Source of the DNA: Variovorax sp. PAMC26660
GTDB lineage: Bacteria; Pseudomonadota; Gammaproteobacteria; Burkholderiales; Burkholderiaceae_C
NCBI RefSeq assembly: GCF_014302995.1
Contig: NZ_CP060295.1
Coordinates: 2,905,501-2,969,500, forward strand
Length of the DNA: 64,000 nucleotides
Reading direction: 5' to 3'
Part shown: positions 24,730 to 36,579 of the stretch, piece by piece
Layout of the letters: the number at the start of each line of letters is the position of its first letter
Position numbering within the stretch: the first letter of the stretch is position 1
Program-made: the position numbers and the translations under genes
Notes under the pieces: generated by a model
What the model was told of the DNA's origin: nothing
The model's input: only the letters and a program-made list of their open reading frames with translations
Databases searched by the model: none

Positions 24730-25772
24730 TCGCCGATACCCTTGGTGCCACGGCGGGCGAGGTACTTGTCCCAGTAGAAGTCGTCGGCATTGGCCTTGCT
24801 GACCACAGCCAGGCCGTTGTCCAGGAAGGGCACGGCCATCGGGTTGGTGCCGTTGCGCTTGGCGTCGTTCATCGGATCGATGAGCGAGGGGTTCTTTGCC
24901 AGGAACAACATCATCATGCCCATGTAGCCCTGCATGCCCTGGTTCGGGTTGATGGAGCCGAACACGTCGCCCGACTTGATCATGTCCAGGATCTTGGCGT
25001 TCACGTCGCAGCACATCACCTTGATGTTCTTCTTGCTCTCGACCTTGGCCTGCGCCGCGCCGAGCGCCGAATTGGCTTCGGGCATGAACAGCGCGCCCAG
25101 GTTCGGGTTGGCCTGCGCCAGGCTCAGCACCGCCTGGTAGGCCTTGTTCGGGTCCTGGTTGCTGGCGGCGCGGCCGACCAGCTTCATGCCCGGGTGCTTG
25201 GTCTTCATGCGGTTCACGAAGGCGGCGATGCGGCGGTCGTGGTTGTCCTGGCCCGGGTTCTCCAGCACGGCGTATTCGCCCTTGCCGTTGAGCGACGCGG
25301 CAATCGCATCGGCGGCCTGCGTTCCTTCGCGGTCGTTGTCCGAGGTGATGAACGAGGTGCGCTTGGAGTTGGGTGAATCGGCCGCGAAGGTGACGACCGG
25401 GATGCCCATCGCCGCCGCGCGGTTGATCGGCTCGATGAACGGATCGGGGTTCATCGGGTGCAGCAGGATGCCGGCCGGCTTGCGCGCCAGTTCCTGCTCG
25501 AAGGACGCGAGCTGCTTGTTGACGTCGTACTCCGGCGTGCCGGTGTAGCGGGTGCGAACGCCCAGCGTGCGGCCGAGCTGCTTCATCATTTCGTAGACCG
25601 GAAACCAGTACTCCACGCCCGACACCATCACGTTCATCACGTAGACGTCGCTGGCATTGCCGCGCAGGCCGGCTCCGGCTGCGGGGGCCGCAGCTTGCTG
25701 TTGCGCGAGTGCGCTCGCACCGGCCAGACCGATACCGGCGGCCGCTGCGGACTTCAGGAAATTACGTCTCAT
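24726..25772 (-). CDS. Sugar ABC transporter periplasmic substrate-binding protein
   Basis: 348 residues from the ATG at 25772, with GAGGAG upstream; the earlier start at 25799 is not supported. The N-terminus MRRNFLKSAAAAGIGLAGAS is a signal peptide with a twin-Arg start, which is plausible for Tat export. The mature protein has the RbsB-like features (PEYDVNKQLASFEQELARKP, GILLHPMNPD, VTFAADSP). It is the first gene of the minus operon and is divergent from the kinase gene, so both arms probably respond to the same inducer. Confidence 0.9.
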   Translation of the reverse strand: MRRNFLKSAAAAGIGLAGASALAQQQAAAPAAGAGLRGNASDVYVMNVMVSGVEYWFPVYEMMKQLGRTLGVRTRYTGTPEYDVNKQLASFEQELARKPAGILLHPMNPDPFIEPINRAAAMGIPVVTFAADSPNSKRTSFITSDNDREGTQAADAIAASLNGKGEYAVLENPGQDNHDRRIAAFVNRMKTKHPGMKLVGRAASNQDPNKAYQAVLSLAQANPNLGALFMPEANSALGAAQAKVESKKNIKVMCCDVNAKILDMIKSGDVFGSINPNQGMQGYMGMMMLFLAKNPSLIDPMNDAKRNGTNPMAVPFLDNGLAVVSKANADDFYWDKYLARRGTKGIGE

Positions 25773-25842
25773 TTTTTGTCTCCTCACGTTGAGTGGCACA
25801 GCTTGCTGATGCTGCGTTTCAAGGCAGCTCTCTGATCCTCGT

Positions 25843-25954
25843 TGTCACGACAGTTGTTATGACAGGCTAGAATGTACGCGCTGCCTGTTTGCGGGGTTAA
25901 CTAGGGGAAACGCTACTGGCAAGGTGCTTTTATTCCGCCGAAGCTGTTATGACA
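25843..25954. promoter_or_regulatory. Candidate operators TGTYNNGACA in the divergent promoter region
   Basis: Three matches to a short near-palindrome: TGTCACGACA (25843-25852), TGTTATGACA (25855-25864) and TGTTATGACA (25945-25954). The first two are 12 nt apart and the third abuts the kinase start codon. They lie between the binding-protein gene and the kinase gene, where a regulator controlling both arms would bind. The GntR/UTRA protein at 29568 is the local candidate. Confidence 0.5.
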
Positions 25955-27441
25955 TGAAGCCAAACATACTGATCGGCATCGACATGGGTTCGAGCAGCCT
26001 GAAAGCCCTGGCCCTCGAAGCCGGGAGCGGCCGCGCCGTTGCCCTGTCCCGAATGCCATTGCCACACGACCGGCTGCCCGCAGGTGGATGCGAAGTGAGC
26101 GCGATAGCCATCCGCTCGGCCCTGACCCACGTGCTGCGCGACGTCGCCCACCAGCTCGGCGCCCGCGTGGCCGAAGTCCGCGCCATCGGCTGCACCGGCC
26201 ATGGCGCGGGGCTCTATGCGCTCGATGCGCGCAACCAACTCGTGGGCGGACGGGCCGTCGCCTCGACCGACCAGCGGGCCGATGCGCGCGCACGGGCGCT
26301 GGCCGCCAGCCACGGCCCGCGCCTGTTCGCCGATATCGGCTGCCAGCCGTGGCCGGGGCAGCCCACGGTGATCGCTGCCGAACTGCTGGGCACCGACGCG
26401 GTGCAGCGCGGCGAGGTGCACCGCCTGCTGTTCGCGAAGGACTACCTCGCCTTTTTGCTCACCGGCGAGATCGCGACCGATGCGAGTGACGCAAGCACCG
26501 CCGGATTGGTGTCGATTGCCACGGGCACGTGGTCGCAGGCAGCCTTCGATGCCTCAGGCATTGCGGACCTCGGCCCGCGCGCCTTCGGCCCTCTGCTGCC
26601 GAGCGGCACGGTGCTCGGCCAGTTGTTGCCCTCCGAGGCGGCGCAATGCGGATTGCCCGCGGGCATTCCCGTCGCGATGGGCGCCATCGACCTGCTCGCC
26701 TCGATGACCGCGATCTGCGCCGAAGGGCGCGGGCGCGCGGTGTCGGTGTTCGGCACGTGGTGCGTGAACGCGGTCATCGGGCCGGTGATCGAGCCCAAGC
26801 CCGATGTCGCGGCCGTCGTGAACTTCGGCCGCGAGCAACAGCGGCTGTACATGGAAAACAGCCCCTCGTCGATGGCCAACATCGCGTGGCTGGCCGGCGT
26901 GCTCGGCCTGCCCGATGCGCGCGCCGTGGTCGATCTTGCAATGTCGATGCCGCTGGGTGCGGGTGGCCTGCGCTTCCTGCCTTTCGTGAATGGCGGAGGC
27001 GGCATCACCGCCGGCTTCGTCGGCCTCAAGAGCCACCACACGCGCGGCGACATGGCGCGCGCCGTGGTCGATGCCACGGCCGCGCTGCATGCGCGGCACA
27101 CCGCGCGTCTGGCGGCATGCGGCCTGCCGGTGTCTGCAACGACCGTGCTCGGCGGCGGCGCGAGCGACGTGCGGCTGGTGCGCCTGCTCGCCGCATTTCT
27201 CGGCCGCCCGGTCGAACGCTGCGCCGACGACGAGACCGGCGCGCGCGGCGCCGCGATCTACGCCGCCATGTCGCAGGACATCGACCACGCCGCGCAAGGC
27301 TGCGCCTTGCTCGCCCCCTGCGACACCGTCGAGCCCGATGCGCGCGACGCGCAGGCCCACGCCGATTTCAACGCCGGTTTCAATGAACTGATCGACACCA
27401 TGTCCCCTGTGTTCTCCCATCTGGCAGGGGGTGCGAAATGA
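25954..27441 (+). CDS. FGGY-family carbohydrate kinase
   Basis: 495 residues from the ATG at 25954. Features: GIDMGSSSLKALALE (N-terminal ATPase loop), ATDASDASTAGLVS, a central VFGTWCVNAVIG and the C-terminal GGGASDVRLVRLLAAFLGRP plus ETGARGAAIYAAM, matching the FGGY (xylulokinase/erythritol kinase) fold. The substrate is uncertain. The next gene overlaps its stop (ATGA) and encodes a GlpD-like dehydrogenase; this kinase-dehydrogenase order resembles polyol pathways (erythritol kinase then erythritol-phosphate dehydrogenase). No strong Shine-Dalgarno is visible. Confidence 0.87.
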   Translation: MKPNILIGIDMGSSSLKALALEAGSGRAVALSRMPLPHDRLPAGGCEVSAIAIRSALTHVLRDVAHQLGARVAEVRAIGCTGHGAGLYALDARNQLVGGRAVASTDQRADARARALAASHGPRLFADIGCQPWPGQPTVIAAELLGTDAVQRGEVHRLLFAKDYLAFLLTGEIATDASDASTAGLVSIATGTWSQAAFDASGIADLGPRAFGPLLPSGTVLGQLLPSEAAQCGLPAGIPVAMGAIDLLASMTAICAEGRGRAVSVFGTWCVNAVIGPVIEPKPDVAAVVNFGREQQRLYMENSPSSMANIAWLAGVLGLPDARAVVDLAMSMPLGAGGLRFLPFVNGGGGITAGFVGLKSHHTRGDMARAVVDATAALHARHTARLAACGLPVSATTVLGGGASDVRLVRLLAAFLGRPVERCADDETGARGAAIYAAMSQDIDHAAQGCALLAPCDTVEPDARDAQAHADFNAGFNELIDTMSPVFSHLAGGAK

Positions 27442-29201
27442 GTGCCTGGCAACTGCCTTTCGTGCGTCCTGCTTCGCTGGCGGATCGTCATTTCTCGACC
27501 GTGATCGTCGGTGCCGGCATCAATGGCGTTGGCGTGTTCCGCGACCTGTCGCTGCAGCGCGTCGATTGCCTGATCGTCGACAAGGGCGACTTCAGCGCCG
27601 GTGCCAGCAGCGCGCCGTCGCGCATGATCCACGGCGGCCTGCGCTACCTGGAAAACGGCAGCTTCTCGCTGGTGGCCGAGGCCACGCGCGAGCGCAACCT
27701 GCTGCTGCGCAACGCGCCGCACCTGGTGCAGCCGCTCAAGACCGTGGTGCCGTTGTCGAGCTTCTTCGGCGGCCTGATGAGCAGCGCGCTCAAGTTCTTC
27801 GGCCGCACGCCGCCGCAACGCACGCGCGGGCTGCTGGCCGTGGCCGCGGGCCTGCGCCTGTACGACCTGCTGGGCCGCCGCCAGCGCGTGATGCCCAACC
27901 ACCGCATCAGCCGTGTGCCGCCGACCGACCGCAGCCTGTTCCGTACCGCCGTGCGCTGGACTGCCACTTTCTTCGATGCGTGGATCAGCCACCCCGAGTG
28001 GTTGATCCTCGAACTCATCGGCGATGCCTGCCGCGACCAGCCGCGCTCCGCCGCCGCCAACTACTGCCGCGTGATGGGCTGCGCCGGCAACATCCTCACG
28101 CTGCGCGACGAGATCACCGGCGCGCTGGTGCGCGTGACGGCCGACACGGTGGTCAATGCCACGGGCGCGTGGCTCGACCGCAGCACGGCGGTGTTGGGCG
28201 GTGCAGGCTCGCGCGTGATGGGTACCAAGGGCTCGCACCTGGTGCTCGACCACCCCGCGCTGCGCGATGCGCTCGAAGGCCGCATGGCCTACTTCGAGGC
28301 GGTCGACGGGCGGGTGTGCATCGTCTACCCGTTCCTCGACCGCGTGCTGGTGGGCTCCACCGACATCCCGGTGGAAGACCCCGACAAGATCGCGACCGAA
28401 CCGGCCGAGGTCGACTACCTGCTCGACGTGCTGGGCGAGGTCTTCCCGAACATGGCCTTCGGTCGCGACAACGTGGTCTACACCTACGTCGGCGTGCGGC
28501 CGCTCGCGCGCTCCGATGCCGACAAGCCGGGGCAGATTTCGCGCGACCATTCGGTGGTGGTGGACCTGCCCAATGCCACGCGGGACATTCCCATCGTCGG
28601 CCTGGTCGGCGGCAAGTGGACGACCTTTCGCGCACTGGCCGAAGAGGCGACGAACGAAGTGCTGCAGCGGCTGGGCCGCCCGCGTACTGCATCGACAGAA
28701 CTGCTGCCCATTGGCGGCGGCGCCGAATTGCCAGCCGATGCGCAAGCGACAGAGCGCTTTCTCGATCGCATGGTCACGGCCTCTGGCCTGAGCCGTCCGC
28801 GTGCGCACGCGTTGTTGCGCCGCTATGGTTCGAAGGCGCTGCCTCTGGCACAGCGACTGGGCGCATCGGGTGACGTGCCGTTGCAGCACGCACCCGACTA
28901 CTCGGCCGCCGAACTCTCTTACCTGTGCCTTGAAACGGGTGTGGTCCATCTCGACGATCTCGTGATCCGCCGGACCTTGCTCGCGATCCGTGGCCTCGTC
29001 ACCGATGCCGCGCTGGCCGAGATGGCGAGCATTGCCGCCGAGGCGTTGGGGTGGGATGCGGCCCTGGCGCACAAGGAACTTCAGGCTTGCGCCACCGCCT
29101 TGCGTGAACGCCATGGTGTGCGCCTCTCCCCAGTGGCGCCTGAAGCGGCATCTCCTTTCGATGCATCATTGATGACCAGCTCGGCCCTTGGCCAGTCGTG
29201 A
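27438..29201 (+). CDS. FAD-dependent glycerol-3-phosphate dehydrogenase-like protein (GlpD/EryB family)
   Basis: 587 residues. The dinucleotide fold is VIVGAGINGVGVFRDLSLQ, followed by DKGDFSAGASSAPSRMIHGG and LRYLE, the GlpD family signatures. A C-terminal helical domain (about 430-570) resembles the GlpD cap. Family members oxidise glycerol-3-phosphate or other polyol phosphates at the membrane and pass electrons to quinone. Translational coupling to an FGGY kinase and an unlinked RbsABC importer favours a polyol-phosphate substrate other than glycerol, but this is inference. Confidence 0.85.
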   Translation: MSAWQLPFVRPASLADRHFSTVIVGAGINGVGVFRDLSLQRVDCLIVDKGDFSAGASSAPSRMIHGGLRYLENGSFSLVAEATRERNLLLRNAPHLVQPLKTVVPLSSFFGGLMSSALKFFGRTPPQRTRGLLAVAAGLRLYDLLGRRQRVMPNHRISRVPPTDRSLFRTAVRWTATFFDAWISHPEWLILELIGDACRDQPRSAAANYCRVMGCAGNILTLRDEITGALVRVTADTVVNATGAWLDRSTAVLGGAGSRVMGTKGSHLVLDHPALRDALEGRMAYFEAVDGRVCIVYPFLDRVLVGSTDIPVEDPDKIATEPAEVDYLLDVLGEVFPNMAFGRDNVVYTYVGVRPLARSDADKPGQISRDHSVVVDLPNATRDIPIVGLVGGKWTTFRALAEEATNEVLQRLGRPRTASTELLPIGGGAELPADAQATERFLDRMVTASGLSRPRAHALLRRYGSKALPLAQRLGASGDVPLQHAPDYSAAELSYLCLETGVVHLDDLVIRRTLLAIRGLVTDAALAEMASIAAEALGWDAALAHKELQACATALRERHGVRLSPVAPEAASPFDASLMTSSALGQS

Positions 29202-29249
29202 AATGACACCTTGCTCTTTTGCTCGTCGCGTTGTGTTTGGCGTGAGTCA

Positions 29250-29500
29250 TTCAGGGCGTCACTCACGCCGACACGGTGCTCTTTTTCGCGAATGTCCCCC
29301 GCTTCGCTCCTCCTTTATTTCGCGAAAAAGAGCACCGTATCGACGCGAGCGTTGGACGGAGCGGTGGTTGATCGCAGGATCACCAGGAGCGTGCCCCTGT
29401 GCGAATGACGTCAGGTGCTCCCCGCAGCGAAATAAAGGAGGAGCGAAGCGGGGGACATTCGCGGAGGGGAGCACCTGGTGTCATTCGCACTCGCCCCGAA
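29250..29500. repeat. Structured intergenic repeat, copy 3 of 3
   Basis: Hairpin 1 at 29273-29338 has perfect 20-bp arms (ACGGTGCTCTTTTTCGCGAA and its complement), in contrast to one mismatch in copies 1 and 2. Hairpin 2 is at 29399-29490. The loops again contain CCTCCTTT and AAAGGAGG, respectively, and are mutually complementary. The element fills most of the gap between the GlpD-like gene and the GntR regulator gene. Confidence 0.85.
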
Positions 29501-29567
29501 CAGCAGCGCCAAGAACCAGCAAAGCCGGTCCAAAGAAAAATCCACGACTGCGTGGTGAAACACTGAC

Positions 29568-30323
29568 ATGAACTCTCCGACCGACACTCCCATCGTGCTC
29601 GACCGCAGCTCCGAATCCCCCCTGTGGGCCCAGTTTCGCGACGCCATCCGCCTGCAGATATTGCAAGGCGTGCTGCCCATCGGCGCCAAGCTGCCTTCGG
29701 AGGCAGAGCTGGGCGATCAGTTCGGCATCTCACGCATCGTGGTGCGCGAGGCCCTGGCCGATCTGGTGCGCAACAACCTCATCTACAAGATCAAGGGGCG
29801 CGGCGCCTTCGTGTCGGCGCGCGAGCGCGATGAAGATTTCGTCTCGACCGTGCTCGGCTTCTCCGACGAAATGGAGCGCAAGGGCCGCTCGGTGCGCACG
29901 CAGATCCTCACGCAGGAACTGCGCGCGCCGACCGCGCAGGAGGCTGCGTCGCTGGGCCTGACCGACGACACCCAGGTCGTTGCACTCAAGCGCCTGCGCA
30001 GCGTCGATGGCGAGCTGCGCCTGCTGGTCGAGACCGTGGTGCCCGCCGACCTGGCGCCGGGCCTGCATCGCACGCGCCTGGACGACCGCTCGCTTTATGA
30101 CGTGCTGCGCCGGCAGTACGGCCTGCGCCTCGTGCGCGCCGAACGCTGGATCGATGCGGTGCTCCCCGATGCCGCGACCTGCGAACTGCTGGCTCTGCCG
30201 CAGCCCGAGCCGCTGCTGCGCATCGAATCGATTGCCTACGGTGCCAACGGCCGGCCGCTGGAACACTACCGCGCGCTGCACCGCTGCAAGACCAGCCGCC
30301 TGCACGTGCAGACGACGACTTGA
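29568..30323 (+). CDS. GntR-family transcriptional regulator with UTRA domain
   Basis: 251 residues. The N-terminal winged helix (about 15-85) contains KLPSEAELGDQFGISRIVVREAL and YKIKGRGAFVSARE, the GntR wing. The rest is a UTRA ligand-binding domain (PAPGLHR...SLYDVLRRQYGL). It follows the sugar kinase and GlpD-like genes and is the natural candidate regulator for the cluster, with phosphorylated sugars as typical effectors of the HutC subgroup. Confidence 0.88.
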   Translation: MNSPTDTPIVLDRSSESPLWAQFRDAIRLQILQGVLPIGAKLPSEAELGDQFGISRIVVREALADLVRNNLIYKIKGRGAFVSARERDEDFVSTVLGFSDEMERKGRSVRTQILTQELRAPTAQEAASLGLTDDTQVVALKRLRSVDGELRLLVETVVPADLAPGLHRTRLDDRSLYDVLRRQYGLRLVRAERWIDAVLPDAATCELLALPQPEPLLRIESIAYGANGRPLEHYRALHRCKTSRLHVQTTT

Positions 30324-30336
30324 ACCTGGTTGCGCG

Positions 30337-31227
30337 TCAGGCCTTGGCGGTGCTGCGCGCGGGCCAGAGCACCGAGGCGATGGCGACCATCATCAGCGCC
30401 ACCGCCACCCAGTCCTGCCAGTGCACGACTTCACCCAGCCACACCGCGCCGCTGAACACGCCGAGCACCGGAATGAACATCACGCTCAGCGTGGAGGCCA
30501 CCGGCGGCAGTCCGCGCGCAAGATAGAACCACGCCGCGTGCGCGAAGCCGAAGATCAGCACCGCGTTGTAGCCGATCGATCCCCAGGTCACATTGCCCGG
30601 CCAGCGCAATTGCTCGCGCTCGAACAACAGTGACAGCACCGTCATCACCACCGCGGTGAGCGCCGTCATCCAGAACGACAGCGTGAGCGTCGGCAGCCCG
30701 ATGCGCGTGTGCCGCAGCAACTGCGTGCCCAGAGCCCACGTGGCAGCCGCCACCAGCGCCAGCGCCACATAGCCGGGCCGTCCCGCGAAGTCGGTGAGTT
30801 CGTGCCACAGCAGCAGCCCCACGCCGACCGCGCAGGCGCCCACGCCGAGCCACGCGCGTCGCGTGAGCACGGCCGAGAACAGCACGGCCCCGATGACGGC
30901 GGAGAACACCGGCATCGTGTAGCCCAGGATCGCCGCGCGCCCGCCCGACAGCGCCTTCACCGCCAGGATGATGCAGGCGTGCCAGACGAACATGTTGGTG
31001 GCGCCCAGCCACAGCAGCTCGGGCCAGGCGCTGCGCGGCACGCGAAACGGCACCTTCATCCACACCAGTGCAAGGCCCAGCACCGGCAGGCCCAGCCAGA
31101 TCGAGATCGCGCGGAAGCCGAGCGGCGGATAGTCCGCCACGCCGAGCTTCATCACCGGCCAGTTGAAACCCCAGGCGAGGGTCAGGAGAACGAGGAGGAT
31201 GAATTGGCGCGGTGTGAAGGACGGCAT
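30337..31227 (-). CDS. EamA-family (DMT) transporter
   Basis: 296 residues with about ten transmembrane helices in two EamA repeats. The first repeat includes LLTLAWGFNWPVMKLGV and the second WGSIGYNAVLIFGFAHAAWFYLARGLP. The family exports amino acids or other metabolites; the substrate is unknown. It is convergent with the GntR gene (13 nt apart) and appears unrelated to the sugar cluster. Confidence 0.87.
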   Translation of the reverse strand: MPSFTPRQFILLVLLTLAWGFNWPVMKLGVADYPPLGFRAISIWLGLPVLGLALVWMKVPFRVPRSAWPELLWLGATNMFVWHACIILAVKALSGGRAAILGYTMPVFSAVIGAVLFSAVLTRRAWLGVGACAVGVGLLLWHELTDFAGRPGYVALALVAAATWALGTQLLRHTRIGLPTLTLSFWMTALTAVVMTVLSLLFEREQLRWPGNVTWGSIGYNAVLIFGFAHAAWFYLARGLPPVASTLSVMFIPVLGVFSGAVWLGEVVHWQDWVAVALMMVAIASVLWPARSTAKA

Positions 31228-31271
31228 GGGCCGCGATTGTGGCGCGGCCCGTGCATTCGTGCAGGCGCTGC

Positions 31272-34349
<3,078 letters not shown>

Positions 34350-34398
34350 AGGGGGCGATCGTCCGAGGGCAACCGGACATGATAGACCGCCCGCGGTT

Positions 34399-35781
34399 TC
34401 AAGGCGAGCGGGCGGGTGCCGGCGGATCGGTGGGAGGCGCTTGCGGCGGGGGCGGATGCACCGGTTCGGCGGTGCCGATGGCCCGGCCGACCATGTGCTC
34501 GGCCAGCGTGTCGTACAGCGGCCGGCTGATCATGCGAGAGACCAGGCTGGCCAGCATGGCGGCGGCCATCAGGCTCAGCACCATCGAGTGGCCGTCGACC
34601 ATCTCCATCACGATGATGAACGCCGTGAGCGGCGCCTGCGTCACCGCGGCCAGGAAGCCGGCCATGCCCATCGCGATGAGGGCCGGCCCCAGGTCGCCAT
34701 TGGCCAGCCGGGCCACCGCTTCGCCGATGCCCGCGCCGATGGACAGCGAGGGCGCGAAGATCCCGCCCGGCACGCCGCACCATGCCGTGAGCCAGGTGGC
34801 GACGAACTTCAGCACGGTGTAAAGCGGCGTCAGCTGGTCGTGGCCCTGCAGCATCTGCTTGACCGCCTCCGAGCCGGCACCGAAGGTGACGCCGCCCGTG
34901 ACCAGCCCGATCACCGCCACCGCCAGCCCGCCGACCGCCGCGAAGCGCACCGGAAAGCGTGCCCGCCAGCGATTGAAGAGCCCGGGGGCGCCCGTCAGCG
35001 AGGCGATCAGCAGCCGCGCGAACAGCCCGCCTGCCGCGCCGCTGAGCAGCGTGACCAGCAGGCCGGGCCCGAGCGCATCCCAGCCCAGCCGGGGCACGCG
35101 GATCACGCCGAAATAGCTGGTGTTGCCGAAAGCCGAGACCGCCACCAGGCCCGCCAGCACGATGGCCGTGATGATCAGCCCGCTGGAGCGCGCCTCCAGC
35201 CGGCCCGACAGCTCCTCGATGGCGAACACCACGCCCGCCAGCGGCGCATTGAAGGCCGCCGCGATGCCGGCCGCGCCGCCCGCTACCAGCAGCGCGCGCC
35301 CGTCGATGGCGGTGTTGGGCGACAGCCAGCGCCGCGCATGCTGCATCACGCCGGCCGCCACCTGGACCGAAGGGCCCTCGCGCCCGATCGACAGCCCGGC
35401 CGCGAACCCCGCCACGCCGAGCCCGATCTTGGCCACCGTGAGCCGCAGCGAGGCGAACATGAAGCGCCGCTCTTCGGGCAGCGCAGGATGCAGCGCCGCC
35501 TTGATCTGCGGGATGCCCGAGCCGCTGGCGCCGGGGAAAAAGCGCAGCGTGAACCACACGATGCCGGCGGTGATGAGCGGCGTGGTCAGCAGCACGGCCC
35601 AGGGCCACGCGCGGTAGAAACGATGGAAGCCGGCGAAGATCCAGTCGCTCGCCAGCGTGAACCCCACCACGAAAAGCCCGGCCGCGATGGCGTAGCCCAG
35701 CACGATGGCGCGGTCGAGCCAGACGCGGCCGCTCGACAGCTCGTTGCGCAGGTGCTCGAAAAAGTCGGGTTCGCGGTTCAT
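34399..35781 (-). CDS. ClC-family chloride channel/antiporter
   Basis: 460 residues. ClC hallmarks: [11 protein letters not shown] (anion-coordinating loop, GSGIP), GREGPSVQ, and [18 protein letters not shown]. The external gating Glu is present in GREGP. The start at 35781 ([11 protein letters not shown]) is preferred over an in-frame ATG 54 nt upstream because it gives the usual length; this choice is uncertain. No C-terminal CBS pair is present. The gene is divergent from ssb. Confidence 0.88.
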   Translation of the reverse strand: MNREPDFFEHLRNELSSGRVWLDRAIVLGYAIAAGLFVVGFTLASDWIFAGFHRFYRAWPWAVLLTTPLITAGIVWFTLRFFPGASGSGIPQIKAALHPALPEERRFMFASLRLTVAKIGLGVAGFAAGLSIGREGPSVQVAAGVMQHARRWLSPNTAIDGRALLVAGGAAGIAAAFNAPLAGVVFAIEELSGRLEARSSGLIITAIVLAGLVAVSAFGNTSYFGVIRVPRLGWDALGPGLLVTLLSGAAGGLFARLLIASLTGAPGLFNRWRARFPVRFAAVGGLAVAVIGLVTGGVTFGAGSEAVKQMLQGHDQLTPLYTVLKFVATWLTAWCGVPGGIFAPSLSIGAGIGEAVARLANGDLGPALIAMGMAGFLAAVTQAPLTAFIIVMEMVDGHSMVLSLMAAAMLASLVSRMISRPLYDTLAEHMVGRAIGTAEPVHPPPPQAPPTDPPAPARSP

Positions 35782-35886
35782 CGTCAAGGCCCATTCTGGC
35801 ACCCGCAGGGGGTGCGCCCATTCGGCATCGGGCACAATCGAGGGTTCTCTTCCTCTTCCTCCATCTACTTATCAGGGGCAGTGCAT

Positions 35887-36462
35887 ATGGCATCGGTCAA
35901 TAAAGTCATCGTCGTCGGCAACCTGGGGCGCGACCCCGAAATGCGGACCTTCCCGAGCGGCGATCAGGTCGCAAACGTCACAGTGGCCACCACCGATCGC
36001 TGGAAAGACAAGCAAAGCGGCGAAATGCGCGAAGCCACCGAATGGCACCGCATCGTTTTCAACGGCCGCCTGGCCGAAATCGCCGGTCAATACCTGCGCA
36101 AGGGCTCGCAGGTCTACGTCGAAGGAAGCCTGCGCACGCGCAAGTGGACCGACAAGGACGGCATCGAAAAATACACCACCGAGATCCGCGCCGACCAGAT
36201 GCAGATGCTCGGCAGCCGTCAAGGCCAGGGCGGCCCATCGGGCGGTCCTGAAGACGACGGCGGTTACTCGTCGCAAGGTGGCGGCGGTGGCGGCTACTCG
36301 CAGGGTGGCGGTGGTGGCGGCAACGGCGGTGGTGGTGGTGGCGGATACGCGCCCCGTGCACCTGCTGCAGCGGCACCGCGCGCTCCGGCGCCGGCTCCAC
36401 GTCAGGCACCGGCCAAATCGTCGTCGGGCTTCGATGACATGGACGACGATATTCCGTTCTAG
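35887..36462 (+). CDS. ssb: Single-stranded DNA-binding protein
   Basis: 191 residues. The N-terminal OB fold begins [19 protein letters not shown] and includes [19 protein letters not shown]. The linker (about 115-165) is very Gly-rich because of a GGY-type triplet-rich DNA stretch (36270-36350). The acidic tail DDDIPF recruits partners. A longer upstream frame is noise. An island has inserted just downstream of its terminator. Confidence 0.97.
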   Translation: MASVNKVIVVGNLGRDPEMRTFPSGDQVANVTVATTDRWKDKQSGEMREATEWHRIVFNGRLAEIAGQYLRKGSQVYVEGSLRTRKWTDKDGIEKYTTEIRADQMQMLGSRQGQGGPSGGPEDDGGYSSQGGGGGGYSQGGGGGGNGGGGGGGYAPRAPAAAAPRAPAPAPRQAPAKSSSGFDDMDDDIPF

Positions 36463-36490
36463 AGAATAGTTTTATTCGTTTGTGAACAAA

Positions 36491-36520
36491 GGCCCTCAAC
36501 ACCAGTGTTGGGGGCCTTTT
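36491..36520 (+). terminator. Rho-independent terminator of ssb, next to the island left end
   Basis: Arms GGCCCTCAACAC and GTGTTGGGGGCC (one G-T pair, 2-nt loop) followed by TTTT, 28 nt after the ssb stop. A very similar terminator sits beyond the other end of the island at 55929-55958. Confidence 0.8.
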
Positions 36521-36523
36521 CTG

Positions 36524-36537
36524 TTTGTTTACAAAAA
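36524..36537. repeat. Candidate attL core of the island
   Basis: TTTGTTTACAAAAA, 14 nt, matches the right-end copy at 55867-55880 with one difference. It lies between the ssb terminator and the first recombinase gene. Confidence 0.45.
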
Positions 36538-36579
36538 ACTCGATACTCTCTAAATTGACGTTTCCAGAGTAACTCTGAG

